In this document: positions 6,791 through 15,714 of the stretch, in pieces | Numbering within the stretch: the stretch's first letter is position 1 | Layout: each line of letters starts with the position of its first letter | Source of the DNA: an uncultured Coriobacteriaceae bacterium | GTDB lineage: Bacteria; Actinomycetota; Coriobacteriia; Coriobacteriales; Eggerthellaceae | Direction: 5' to 3' | DNA: 22,490 nucleotides | Assembly (NCBI GenBank): GCA_902767025.1 | Contig: CACXFZ010000086.1 | Coordinates: 1-22,490, forward strand | Program-made: the position numbers and the translations under genes | Notes under the pieces: model-generated | Told to the model about the DNA's origin: nothing | The model's input: the letters and a program-made list of their open reading frames with translations, nothing else | The model's database searches: none

Positions 6791-7320
6791 GAGTTGACAT
6801 ACACCACACGTCTTCCGTCAGCGAAGACAACCAGGACCTGAGCCGGGAATTCGAGCGGCTCTACCTGGACAGCTACAGCCTTGTCTACAACTACGTCCGC
6901 TACCGCATGGACAACGCCGATGCGGCAGAAGACGTCGTGGCCGAAGCGTTTTTGCTGGCGGCACGTGCGTTTCGCACCTTCGATCCCACGCGCGCGAAGT
7001 TCTCGACGTGGGTGACGTCGATCGCCACCAACTGCATGAACTCGTACTACCGCAAGGCCAAGACCACCTACAACATCGAAGACGTGTCCGAAGCGCGCAT
7101 GGCCGTGTCAGGAGAGCAGGCGGAAATCGAAGAGCGCGCGTACGTCGACTACCTGCTCAGCGTGCTGTCGCCCGAAGAGCGGAAGCTCGTCGTGATGAAG
7201 TACCGTGAAGGGAAGCGCAACACCGACATCTCCCAGGAGCTGGGGATGAACGCCTCGACAGTGGCCACGAAGCTGTCCAAGGCGCTTGCGAAGATGCGTG
7301 TCGTAGCAGAGAGGGGCTAA
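6787..7320 (+). CDS. ECF-type RNA polymerase sigma factor
   Basis: The 177-residue product has the two-domain layout of extracytoplasmic-function sigma factors. Region 2 spans residues about 22-90 with YNYVRYRM, DAAEDVVAEAF and FSTWVTSIATNCMNSYYRK. Region 4 spans about 120-175 with LSPEERKLVVMKYREG and a helix-turn-helix around DISQELGMNASTVATKL. It is the first gene of the exporter block; only 2 bases separate it from the HlyD-like gene. No classical anti-sigma gene follows, but two STAS proteins and an RsbW-type ATPase domain lie in the same operon. The most obvious targets are this operon or its missing peptide substrate. The ATG at 6787 lacks a well-placed ribosome site. Confidence 0.92.
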   Translation: MRVDIHHTSSVSEDNQDLSREFERLYLDSYSLVYNYVRYRMDNADAAEDVVAEAFLLAARAFRTFDPTRAKFSTWVTSIATNCMNSYYRKAKTTYNIEDVSEARMAVSGEQAEIEERAYVDYLLSVLSPEERKLVVMKYREGKRNTDISQELGMNASTVATKLSKALAKMRVVAERG

Positions 7321-7322
7321 TC

Positions 7323-7832
7323 ATGGCAGACTCGGCCCCGGTGATCTTCAACAAGAAGGCCACCGAAAAGCTGCGCAGCCCCGACGACCTGGACAAGTTC
7401 ATCCGGGTGACAAACCCCAGCGTGTGGGTAGTGCTGGGCGCGTGCCTCGCCCTGGTGCTCGGCCTTCTGGCCTGGGGCATCTTCGGCTCGGTGGCATCCA
7501 GCGTGGCCGCCACGGGCGTGTACCAGAACGGCACGGTCGAGTGCTTCGTGAGCACCGACGACGTCACGAAGCTGCACGTGGGCGACGTGGCCAACGTGGA
7601 CGGCACCAGGATGAAGGTGAAGAGCATCGACGAGATCCCGATGTCGCGCGGCGAAGTGGACAAGGCGCTGCAGAGCGACTACCTGCTGAGCAGCCTGATC
7701 CCCGGCGACTGGGGCTACCGCGTGGAATTCGAGGGCGATGCAAGCGAGCTGTACGAAAAGCGCCCGCTTCCCGTCACGATCACCGTTGAAAGCATCGCTC
7801 CCATCAGCCTGGTTTTCGGAGACAAGCAGTAA
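7323..7832 (+). CDS. Very short NHLM-type HlyD-like membrane protein
   Basis: This 169-residue single-span protein resembles the N-terminus of NHLM bacteriocin-system HlyD-like secretion proteins. Shared features are FNKKATEKLRSPDDLDKFIRV before the membrane helix (residues 34-55) and AWGIFGSVASSVAATGVY after it. Full members are several hundred residues long, with coiled-coil and lipoyl parts; here only about 114 residues follow the helix and no coiled coil is visible. It may be a minimal adaptor for the two ABC proteins downstream, with which it is contiguous (its TAA abuts the next ATG). Its layout of short cytoplasmic tail, one helix and external domain, right after a sigma gene, is also that of an anti-sigma factor. 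The sequence favours the exporter role. Confidence 0.8.
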   Translation: MADSAPVIFNKKATEKLRSPDDLDKFIRVTNPSVWVVLGACLALVLGLLAWGIFGSVASSVAATGVYQNGTVECFVSTDDVTKLHVGDVANVDGTRMKVKSIDEIPMSRGEVDKALQSDYLLSSLIPGDWGYRVEFEGDASELYEKRPLPVTITVESIAPISLVFGDKQ

Positions 7833-9995
7833 ATGTCCGGCAAAGTGGCCAAAGTCCCCCAGGTTATGCAGATGGAGGCGCTCGAATGCGGCGCCGCCTG
7901 CCTCACCATGATCTTGGCGTACTACGGCCGCTGGGAGCCGCTGGAAAAGATCCGCGCCGAATGCGGCGTGTCGCGCGACGGCTCGAAGGCCACCAACATA
8001 CTTAAGGCGGCGCGCAGCTACGGGCTGCAAGCCAAGGGCATGACGTTTTCCGCCCAGGCCCTGCGCAAAAAGGGGTCGTTTCCCTGCGTGCTCTTCTGGA
8101 ACTTCAACCACTTCGTCGTGCTCGCCGGGTTCAAGGGCAACCATGCCGTGTTGAACGATCCTGCGCGCGGTCAGGTGAAGGTGTCGATGGAGGAGTTCGA
8201 GGAATCGTTCACCGGCGTGGCGCTCGTGTTCGAGAAGACCGACGCCTTCGTCGAGGGTGGCAAGAAGCCCGACACCATCGGTTATGCCAGAAAGCGCCTG
8301 GAAGGTTTGGGCGGCGCCCTGGCCTTCGTCATGCTCACGGCTGCGATCACGTCGTTTCTGACCATCGTGAACACGTCGTTGGGCAGGGTGTTCATGGACC
8401 GCATCCTGATAACCCAGGACACCGAATGGCTGGTGCCCCTGACATCGTTGATGCTGGTGCTTGCCCTGGTCATGGGCATCGTGTCGGTTCTGAACGCCGT
8501 GTATCTGGTGCGCATCCAGGGCAAGATCGCCGTGGTGTCGTCGTCGCGCTTCATGCGCCATCTGCTGCACCTGCCGGTGGGCTTCTTCGCCCAGCGCATG
8601 GTGGGCGATCTGCAGCAGCGCCAGGCCACCAACGAAACGATCGCGTTCGCGATGGTGGGCCAGCTCGCCCCGGTGCTCATCAACGGGGTCATGCTCGTTT
8701 TGTACCTGGTGATCATGCTGCAGTACAGCGTGCTGCTCACGGCAGTGGGCGTGCTCACGGTCGTCGTCAACGCGTTTCTGGCGCGCTACATCTCGAACAA
8801 GCGCATCAACCTCTCGCGCATGACCGCCACCAACGCCGGCAAGCTCTACGCCAGCACCATCAGCGGCATCGAGATGATCGAGACCATCAAGGCCTCGGGC
8901 GCCGAAAACGGCTTCTTCGGCCGCTGGGCGGGCTACCAGGCTGCGGTGAACGAGGCGGAGACGAACACGGTCCGCCTGAACCTGTACCTGGGCTCGATTC
9001 CCACCATCATGGTGTCCTTGGCCGACATCGCCGTGCTCGTGCTGGGCATCTGGCTGGTGGTCGAAGGCGCGTTCACGCCCGGCATGCTGCTGGTGTTCAC
9101 CGGGTACTTGACGGCGTTCATGATGCCGGTGGCGCAGGTCATCAACCTGGGCCAGACGGTGCAGGAGATGCAGACGCAGATGGAGCGCGTCGAAGACGTG
9201 ATGAACTACGAAGTCGACGTGCCGGAAGACCTGGTGGACACCGTGGGCGTGCGCACGAGCGAAGGGCGCGAGAAGCTCAAGGGCGAAATCGACATGCACG
9301 ACGTGTCGTTCGGCTACTCGCCGCTGGAGGCACCGCTGATCGAAGGGTTCGACCTGCATGTGGAGCCCGGCGAATGGGTGGCGCTGGTCGGCGGTTCGGG
9401 CAGCGGAAAATCGACGCTGGCCAAGCTGATCTCGGGCCTGTACGAGCCCTGGTCGGGCGAAATCAAGATCGACGGCACGCCCTTGAAGGAGATTCCCCGG
9501 TCCGTGCTGCGCGGCTCGTTGGCCGTCGTGGACCAGGAGATCGTCACCTTCGACGACACGGTCCGCGACAACGTGAAGCTGTGGGACAACAGCATCGAAG
9601 ACTACGAGGTCATCATGGCGTGCCGCGATGCCGGCATCCACGATCTGATCCTGGAGCGCGAGGGAGCCTACTCGTCGCCCATCCTGCCGGGCGGCAGCAA
9701 CTTCAGCGGCGGCCAGCTGCAGCGCATCGAAATCGCGCGCGTGCTGTCGCAGGACCCCACCATCGTCATCTTGGACGAGGCCACGAGCGCGCTCGACGCA
9801 CAAACCGAGGCCGAGGTCATCAGCCGCATCCGCGACCGCGGCATCACATGCATCGTCGTGGCGCACCGCCTGTCCACGATGCGCGACTGCGACGAGATCG
9901 TCGTGCTCGACGACGGCAAGGTGGTGGAGCGCGGCACGCATGACGAGCTGCTCGCACTCGATGGCGCCTATGCAGAGCTTGTGAGGAGCGATTAG
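7833..9995 (+). CDS. NHLM-type ABC exporter with C39 peptidase domain
   Basis: This 720-residue inner-membrane protein should cut the leader from a peptide and export it. Residues 1-135 form a C39 peptidase with Q13, catalytic C19 in ALECGAACLTM, H93 in NFNHFVVL and D109 in LNDPA, so the triad looks intact. A six-helix ABC exporter membrane domain spans about 155-450. The ATPase domain has Walker A GGSGSGKST (K526), signature SGGQ (625-628) and Walker B VILDEATSALD. This is the layout of the NHLM bacteriocin peptidase/permease/ATPase family. C39 domains normally cut after double-glycine leaders, which implies a secreted peptide substrate, but none is seen nearby. One base separates it from the second ABC gene. 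Confidence 0.93.
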   Translation: MSGKVAKVPQVMQMEALECGAACLTMILAYYGRWEPLEKIRAECGVSRDGSKATNILKAARSYGLQAKGMTFSAQALRKKGSFPCVLFWNFNHFVVLAGFKGNHAVLNDPARGQVKVSMEEFEESFTGVALVFEKTDAFVEGGKKPDTIGYARKRLEGLGGALAFVMLTAAITSFLTIVNTSLGRVFMDRILITQDTEWLVPLTSLMLVLALVMGIVSVLNAVYLVRIQGKIAVVSSSRFMRHLLHLPVGFFAQRMVGDLQQRQATNETIAFAMVGQLAPVLINGVMLVLYLVIMLQYSVLLTAVGVLTVVVNAFLARYISNKRINLSRMTATNAGKLYASTISGIEMIETIKASGAENGFFGRWAGYQAAVNEAETNTVRLNLYLGSIPTIMVSLADIAVLVLGIWLVVEGAFTPGMLLVFTGYLTAFMMPVAQVINLGQTVQEMQTQMERVEDVMNYEVDVPEDLVDTVGVRTSEGREKLKGEIDMHDVSFGYSPLEAPLIEGFDLHVEPGEWVALVGGSGSGKSTLAKLISGLYEPWSGEIKIDGTPLKEIPRSVLRGSLAVVDQEIVTFDDTVRDNVKLWDNSIEDYEVIMACRDAGIHDLILEREGAYSSPILPGGSNFSGGQLQRIEIARVLSQDPTIVILDEATSALDAQTEAEVISRIRDRGITCIVVAHRLSTMRDCDEIVVLDDGKVVERGTHDELLALDGAYAELVRSD

Positions 9996-9996
9996 C

Positions 9997-12180
9997 ATGG
10001 GCTGGTTCGAGTCTCAGATCGACACCCGCGCCAAGCTGGACGTAGCCGCCGTCGAGCGCGCCTACGCCAACCTGGCGACAAGCGTGAGCGAGGGCCATGT
10101 GCCGCTGACGTTCACGATCGACGACGTCGAGCAAACCGACGGCGCGGTGAAGTCGTGCCTGAAGTACCTCAAGGTCGAGCCCGGCCATGTGCCCGACGAA
10201 GTGACCGAGCCCCTGGAGCGGATCAGGTGGCTGTGCAGCCCGTCCGGCACGATGTACCGCACGGTGCGCCTGGAACAGGACTGGTACAAGCAGGCCTTCG
10301 GCGCCATGCTCGGGCAGCTGGACACAGGCGAGCCCATCGCCCTGCTGCCGCGGGGCCTGAGCGGGTACTGCTACCTGGAGCCGGGAACGGGCCGCAAGGT
10401 GAAGGTGGATGCGCAGGTTGCCAAGCGCATCGCCAAGGAAGCCACGCTGTTCTACATGCCGCTGCCGCCTCGCTCGCTGACGGTGCGCGACCTCGCGTCG
10501 TTCATCCTGAGGATCTTCAACCAGGGCGACTACCTGCTGGTGCTGATGGCGTCGCTGGTGGTCACGTTCATCGGGCTGCTGCCCGCCTGGGCCAACAAGA
10601 TCGCCTACGGCGTGGTGATCCCATCTGGCCAGGCCAAGCTCGTGCTGCCGGTGGCCGCCCTGTTGCTGGGCGTGGCCATCTCCAGCACGCTCATCGGCGT
10701 GGCGCGCTCGTTCGTCATGAACCGGCTGTCCGTGAAGCTCGACGTGGTCGTCGAGGCGGCGACGTATGCGCGTGTGCTGTCGCTTCCCACGTCGTTTTTC
10801 AAGGAATACGCATCGGGCAACCTGGGCAGCCGTGTGGCGAACATGACCCTGATAGCCAACATCATCACGACGGTGCTGCTGGATTCGGCTCTCACGGCGG
10901 TCCTGTCGCTCGTCTACATCGTCCAGATCTCGGCCTACGCGCCGGTCCTCGCCCTGCCCGCCTTGGTCATCATCCTGGTCCAGGCCGGGCTTACGGTGGT
11001 CGTGACGTTCATGACCGTGCGCTACGAGCAGACGGCCATGGAGGCCAACGCCAAGCTTTCGGGCATGGTCACCGCACTGCTCAACGGCATCCAGAAGGTC
11101 AAGCTCGCCGGCGCCGAAGACCGCGCCTTCGCCAAGTGGGCCGACGTGTACTCTACGTATGCGCGCGCCCAGTACAACTGGCCAGCGGTGCTGCGCGCCC
11201 TGCCTGCGCTGGTCACGGTCATCGGGCTGCTGGGCACCATCGGCATATACTTTTTGGCCGGCAGCTCGCATGTGGCCTACGACAACTACATGGCGTTCAA
11301 CGTCGCATTCGGCCAGGCCACGGCCGCCATCATGGCGCTTGCGGCCGCGTCGGGCCAGGTTGCGCGTGTGATCCCGATGCTCAAGATGGTGGAGCCCGTG
11401 CTCCAGGCGGTTCCGGAGTGCTCCTACGAGAAGCCGTCCGTGCAGGGGCTCAGCGGCGGCATCGAGGTGTCGAACCTGTCGTTCAGGTACGGCGAAGGGC
11501 TGCCCTACGTCGTGGAGGACCTGTCCTTCAGGGTCAGGCCGGGCGAGTACGTGGCCCTGGTGGGCAAGTCGGGCTGCGGCAAGTCCACCATCATGCGCCT
11601 GATGCTGGGGTTCGAAAAACCCGAGCGCGGCACCGTCTTCTACGGCCCCTACGACGTGCAGCGCGTGGACCTGCGCAGCCTGCGCCAGCACATCGGCGTG
11701 GTCATGCAGGACGGCAAGCTGTTCATGGGCGACATCGCGTCGAACATCACCATCTCGACCCCGCAGGCGACGCTCGAAGACGCCTGGGAGGCGGCCGAGA
11801 TCGCCGGCGTGGCCGAGGACATCCGCAAGATGCCGATGGGCATGCAGACGCTGATCACCGAAGGTTCGGGCGGCGTGTCGGGCGGCCAGCGCCAGCGCCT
11901 GATGATCGCACGCGCCGTGTGCGGCAAGCGCGGCATCCTGATGTTCGACGAGGCCACCAGCGCGCTGGACAACGTCACGCAAAGGCACGTGGCCGACTCG
12001 CTCGAGAAACTCAAGTGCACGCGCGTGGTGGTGGCCCATCGCCTGTCGACGGTGCGCCATTGCGACCGCATCCTGGTCGTGGACAACGGCAAGATAGCCG
12101 AAGAGGGCACGTACGAAGAGCTGATAGAGCGCGACGGGCTGTTTGCCGAGCTCGTGGCGCGCCAGAGGCTGGACGTATAA
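9997..12180 (+). CDS. NHLM-type ABC exporter permease/ATPase without peptidase
   Basis: This is the 727-residue partner of the preceding exporter, typical of the second ABC subunit in NHLM systems. Residues 1-155 form a soluble domain unlike C39 and lacking its cysteine and histidine motifs. It leads to the characteristic YMPLPPRSLTVRDL segment before the first helix. The six-helix membrane domain spans about 165-450. The ATPase carries Walker A GKSGCGKST (K529), signature SGGQ beginning at S628, and Walker B ILMFDEATSALD. It probably forms a heterodimer or cooperates with the C39-containing protein, and both ATPase sites look competent. Start is ATG 9997 after GAGGAG. A 50-base gap with a strong ribosome site then leads to the STAS gene. 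Confidence 0.9.
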   Translation: MGWFESQIDTRAKLDVAAVERAYANLATSVSEGHVPLTFTIDDVEQTDGAVKSCLKYLKVEPGHVPDEVTEPLERIRWLCSPSGTMYRTVRLEQDWYKQAFGAMLGQLDTGEPIALLPRGLSGYCYLEPGTGRKVKVDAQVAKRIAKEATLFYMPLPPRSLTVRDLASFILRIFNQGDYLLVLMASLVVTFIGLLPAWANKIAYGVVIPSGQAKLVLPVAALLLGVAISSTLIGVARSFVMNRLSVKLDVVVEAATYARVLSLPTSFFKEYASGNLGSRVANMTLIANIITTVLLDSALTAVLSLVYIVQISAYAPVLALPALVIILVQAGLTVVVTFMTVRYEQTAMEANAKLSGMVTALLNGIQKVKLAGAEDRAFAKWADVYSTYARAQYNWPAVLRALPALVTVIGLLGTIGIYFLAGSSHVAYDNYMAFNVAFGQATAAIMALAAASGQVARVIPMLKMVEPVLQAVPECSYEKPSVQGLSGGIEVSNLSFRYGEGLPYVVEDLSFRVRPGEYVALVGKSGCGKSTIMRLMLGFEKPERGTVFYGPYDVQRVDLRSLRQHIGVVMQDGKLFMGDIASNITISTPQATLEDAWEAAEIAGVAEDIRKMPMGMQTLITEGSGGVSGGQRQRLMIARAVCGKRGILMFDEATSALDNVTQRHVADSLEKLKCTRVVVAHRLSTVRHCDRILVVDNGKIAEEGTYEELIERDGLFAELVARQRLDV

Positions 12181-12230
12181 AGTAGAAGGTGCACGAGCGC
12201 ACTACGTAGAGGCATACGCGGGAGGAAACG

Positions 12231-12533
12231 ATGGAAGCAACGAGCAACGTACAGGGAAGCAAGGCAGTGGTGGAGCTTCAAGGCAAGCTCACGGTCCAGT
12301 CGGTCGACGTGCTGGAGGAAACCTTGAGCAGCATTCCGGAAGAGGCATGCGATTTCGACATCGACATGTCGCAGGTCGACTACGTGTCTTCGGCCGGCCT
12401 GCGCCTGCTCATGTCGGCGAGCAAGACCGCGATTCGCCGTGGGGGCGTGCTGCGGGTGCTCTACCCGCAGGACGACGTGATGGACGTGTTCGACATTACC
12501 GGCATTGCAGGCGTGGTCACCGTCGTGCGATAA
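12231..12533 (+). CDS. STAS-domain anti-sigma factor antagonist, first copy
   Basis: This 100-residue single-domain protein of the SpoIIAA/RsbV type is expected to bind an RsbW-like kinase when unphosphorylated and so free a sigma factor or other target. The conserved phosphorylation segment is YVSSAGLR, with S53/S54; by analogy with SpoIIAA the second serine is the likely site. The C-terminal DVMDVFDITGIAGVV matches the family. It starts at ATG 12231 after a strong GGGAGGAAACG and sits 18 bases before the phosphatase gene. The substrate-enzyme pairing with that phosphatase is inferred from adjacency. A second STAS protein lies on the other side of the phosphatase. Confidence 0.92.
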   Translation: MEATSNVQGSKAVVELQGKLTVQSVDVLEETLSSIPEEACDFDIDMSQVDYVSSAGLRLLMSASKTAIRRGGVLRVLYPQDDVMDVFDITGIAGVVTVVR

Positions 12534-12551
12534 CCCCGAAGGGCCAGGCCC

Positions 12552-15311
12552 ATGAGAAGGAAGAACAAGGCGTCCAAGGAAAAGAAGCCCATCGTCAAAT
12601 GGCGCGGCCTGTTGCTGGATTTCGACGGCAGGATGCGCGCCATGGTGTTCTTCGTGCTGTTGGCGGCCAGCATCACGCTTTCGTTCACGCAGCTGGGGTT
12701 CGCGAGCCTTCCTCTGGGCGAAGGTGACAAGGCCTACATCGTTGTGCTGCTGATACCCATCGCCCTGTCCGCGCTGCTGCTGGGCACGGGGCTGGGAACG
12801 CTGTTCGGCCTGTTGTCCGGCGTGGTCCTGTTCGCTCATGCCATGCTGCTGCCCCTGGACTACTACGAGCTCGTCTTCGTCACGCCTTTGAGCTCCGTCG
12901 TCCTGATGACCAGTTCGGGGTTCCTCTACGGCGTCCTGTTCGCATTCGCGCTGCGCAACAACCCCACGGGCGTGAAGCGCTTCTTCTGCATCGTGATTCC
13001 CTGCTTCATCGTCGGGTGGCTCTACAGCATCGGCTTCGTCTTCACCATCATCGTGTCCCTGATCGAGGAGATGGTCCAGTACCTGGGCATCCATGGCGAA
13101 GACGCATCGATGGATGTGCTTCAGAAGAACGCCGCCGTAACCGCTTCGAGCTTGGGCAGCGTCGAGATCCAGGGATTCGTGGATGTGCTGCTGACTTCAG
13201 CGGCGTGCCTGCTGGGAAGCTACGCCTCGCACAAGGCGCGTGAGCTTCGCCAGCACATGAGCACGCCGACACTGTTCGGCGCATGGCTGCTCACCGTCGT
13301 CTCGCTGGCGTTCATGGGCATGGCGGCCGTGGGTTTCTGCTTCGTCACGGGCGACAACCTCAAAGACGCCGAAGGGGACCTGCGCGACGAAGTCGGGTAC
13401 CTGACACGCCAGCTCGAGGCGGCCGACAGCCGTGCGGACTCGATCCTCGACTTCCTGAAGAACGAGAAGAAGGACGGCGACAACCTGAGCGACGAGAGCA
13501 TCAACCTGCTGCTCGAGGTGCTGAACAACGAAAGCCTGCTGTCGGGGTATTCGCAGGAGATCGACGGAACGTACCTGATCTTCGAGGGAGACGTGCTGGT
13601 CCAAAGCGACGACGACGACTACTTCCGGCCGGGCATGACGATGGACGATCTGGCAGATTCCGAGTTTGCGCGGGCAGTCGAGGCGAGTCTGGAAGACGGC
13701 AGCATAGAGCGCCTGGCGTTCGACGCCGTTAGGATAGGCAAAGACGGTTCGGGCGACGGCGAAAAGCTGACGATCACGCGCGTGGGGGAGTACCTGGCCT
13801 ACCTGTACGCCCAGAAGTCCGAGTCCACCACGGTGGTCGCGATGCTGCCGTCGAGCAAGGTCTTCGCCAGCCGCGCCTCCACGATGCTGTGGGTCACCCT
13901 GCTGGCGCTGGTGCTGCTGTTGGTGGTGTTCCTGGTGACGTCCCGCCTGCTCAAGCGCGTGGTCGTCAGCCGCATCGACGAGACGAACAAGGTGCTTGCG
14001 CGCGTGACGGAAGGCGACCTGGACGCGCGCCTGAAAGTGGAAGGCACGAGCGAGTTCGCCTCGCTGTCCCAGGGCATCAACGACACGGTGGGGGCCCTGC
14101 AGGACTGGATCCACGAGGCCGAATCGCGCATGGACGCCGAGCTGGCGACGGCGAAGGCCATCCAGGAATCGGCCCTGCCGCGCATCTTCCCGCCCTATCC
14201 CAGCATCATGCGCTTCGACATCTACGCGATCATGGACGCGGCGCGTGAAGTGGGCGGCGACTTCTACGACTTCTTCCTGATCGGCGAAGACAGCGACACG
14301 AACGGCGGCAAGCTGGGCTTCGTGGTCGCCGACGTCAGCGGCAAGGGCGTGCCCGCCGCGCTGTTCATGATGCAGGCCAAGACGCAGCTGCGCGACTACC
14401 TGATGAGCGGCATGGAGCCGGGCGAGGCCGTGGAGAACGCCAACCGGCAGCTCTGCGACGGCAACGACGCGGGCATGTTCGTGACGGCATGGGTGGGCAT
14501 CCTGGACTACGCGACGGGGCACGTGTCCTACGTCAATGCCGGGCACAACCCGCCGCTGCTGTGGAGGAACGGGTCGTGGGCATGGGTGCGGGAGCACTCG
14601 GGCCTGCCGCTGGGCCTGTACGACAGCATGCCCTACCAGTCCTTCGAGCTCGATTGCCAGATCGGCGACCAGTTCCTGCTCTACACCGACGGCGTGACCG
14701 AGGCCATGAACGTGGACGGCGAGCTGTACGGCGAAGAGCGCCTGGAGCAGGTTGCCCGGGACCACTTCATGAAGCACCCGCGCGCCCTGGTCGGGGCGGT
14801 GCGACGCGCCGTTTCCCGCCATGCGAGGGGCGCCGAGCAGTCGGACGACATCACGATCCTGGCGATGGAAGTGGGCGTGCCTCCCGAGGTCACGGCCTCG
14901 ATGATGGTGCCGGCAGACGACAAAGAGCTCAGGCACGTGAACGAGTTCATTCACACCGAGCTGGACCGGCGCCTGTGCCCGCTGCGCGTGCAGCACCAGA
15001 TTGACATCGCGGTCGAGGAGCTGTTCGTCAACGTGGCGCACTACGCGTATCCCGACGCTCCCGAGGGCAGGCCGGGCATGGCGCGCATCAGCTACACCTA
15101 CGCATCCGACCCGCCGTCGGTTCGAATCGACATCGCCGATACCGGCATACCGTATAATCCTCTAGAGAAACCGGACGCGGTGACTCCCGACAACATCGAG
15201 GATGTGCCTATCGGGGGCTTGGGCATACTGATGGCCAAGCAAAGCGTCGACAAGATGACCTACGAGCGCGTTGATGGCAGGAACATCGTGTCGATCGTCA
15301 AGAAGTGGTAG
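12552..15311 (+). CDS. Membrane SpoIIE-type PP2C phosphatase with HAMP and C-terminal RsbW-type ATPase domain
   Basis: At 919 residues this is the likely control hub of the operon. Several helices fill residues about 33-235, followed by a helix near 240-265, an extracytoplasmic acidic segment (about 271-440), another helix (440-463), a HAMP linker (about 463-513) and a short coil. The PP2C/SpoIIE domain (about 540-775) has its metal-binding residues: D570 in GGDFYDFF, D594 in DVSGKG, D713 in YTDGVTEA and D765/D766 in SDDITI. The C-terminal HATPase_c_2 domain (about 790-919) has the N-box EELFVNVAHYAY (N827) and DIADTGIPYNP. Phosphatase and kinase activities on STAS serines may thus sit in one sensor. 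The two STAS genes flank it. The ligand is unknown. Confidence 0.92.
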   Translation: MRRKNKASKEKKPIVKWRGLLLDFDGRMRAMVFFVLLAASITLSFTQLGFASLPLGEGDKAYIVVLLIPIALSALLLGTGLGTLFGLLSGVVLFAHAMLLPLDYYELVFVTPLSSVVLMTSSGFLYGVLFAFALRNNPTGVKRFFCIVIPCFIVGWLYSIGFVFTIIVSLIEEMVQYLGIHGEDASMDVLQKNAAVTASSLGSVEIQGFVDVLLTSAACLLGSYASHKARELRQHMSTPTLFGAWLLTVVSLAFMGMAAVGFCFVTGDNLKDAEGDLRDEVGYLTRQLEAADSRADSILDFLKNEKKDGDNLSDESINLLLEVLNNESLLSGYSQEIDGTYLIFEGDVLVQSDDDDYFRPGMTMDDLADSEFARAVEASLEDGSIERLAFDAVRIGKDGSGDGEKLTITRVGEYLAYLYAQKSESTTVVAMLPSSKVFASRASTMLWVTLLALVLLLVVFLVTSRLLKRVVVSRIDETNKVLARVTEGDLDARLKVEGTSEFASLSQGINDTVGALQDWIHEAESRMDAELATAKAIQESALPRIFPPYPSIMRFDIYAIMDAAREVGGDFYDFFLIGEDSDTNGGKLGFVVADVSGKGVPAALFMMQAKTQLRDYLMSGMEPGEAVENANRQLCDGNDAGMFVTAWVGILDYATGHVSYVNAGHNPPLLWRNGSWAWVREHSGLPLGLYDSMPYQSFELDCQIGDQFLLYTDGVTEAMNVDGELYGEERLEQVARDHFMKHPRALVGAVRRAVSRHARGAEQSDDITILAMEVGVPPEVTASMMVPADDKELRHVNEFIHTELDRRLCPLRVQHQIDIAVEELFVNVAHYAYPDAPEGRPGMARISYTYASDPPSVRIDIADTGIPYNPLEKPDAVTPDNIEDVPIGGLGILMAKQSVDKMTYERVDGRNIVSIVKKW

Positions 15312-15369
15312 CTGTGTTGCGGATGGCAACGACGGGTGAAGGGCGCGAGCCCAAGGAAGGACGGAAGCA

Positions 15370-15669
15370 ATGAAGATCGAAGTAATCCAGGACGAGGTTC
15401 CCTTCGAGCTGGGTCTGGAAGGCAGGCTCGACACGAACACGGCCCCCGAGCTGGAAGACTACGTCGGCGAACTGTACGCCAGGGAGATCAACGACATCGT
15501 CGTGGACATGGAAAAGTGCGAGTTCGTTTCGTCCGCCGGGCTGCGCGTGATCGTGGCCATGCAGAAGCACGCCGCCGCGGGTGGCACGCTGGTGTTCCGC
15601 GGCGTGCAGCCCGACGTCATGGAGGTGTTCTCGATGACCGGCTTCGACAAGATCCTGACGTTCGAATAA
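15370..15669 (+). CDS. STAS-domain anti-sigma factor antagonist, second copy
   Basis: This 99-residue SpoIIAA/RsbV-type protein has the phosphoserine segment FVSSAGLRV (S54/S55) and the C-terminal MEVFSMTGFDKILTF. It resembles the STAS protein at 12231 in layout and motifs but differs widely elsewhere, so it is not a recent duplicate. GGAAGG lies upstream of ATG 15370. It follows the phosphatase gene by 58 bases and precedes the membrane-protein gene by 45. Two antagonists around one phosphatase/kinase suggest two different targets or a two-step switch, as in stressosome-like cascades; this is inference. Confidence 0.92.
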   Translation: MKIEVIQDEVPFELGLEGRLDTNTAPELEDYVGELYAREINDIVVDMEKCEFVSSAGLRVIVAMQKHAAAGGTLVFRGVQPDVMEVFSMTGFDKILTFE

Positions 15670-15714
15670 CCCGGGAACGACAACGCATCTCCTGCGTACG
15701 AACGGAGGGGGAAG

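Noticed and set aside
7317..9998. A very long open frame on the - strand opposite the first ABC exporter; similar long - strand frames lie opposite 1426-2934, 4380-5855, 9844-12060, 13197-15041 and 15298-17172
   Set aside because: These translations are low-complexity, rich in His, Arg, Gln and Val, with no family motifs. They arise because high GC at third codon positions leaves few stops on the opposite strand. The + strand genes have clear domains and ribosome sites.
15153..15158. Perfect TATAAT inside the end of the phosphatase gene as a promoter for the second STAS gene
   Set aside because: It encodes conserved residues of the HATPase domain (the PYNPL segment) and has no -35 box at 16-18 bases or TGn extension.
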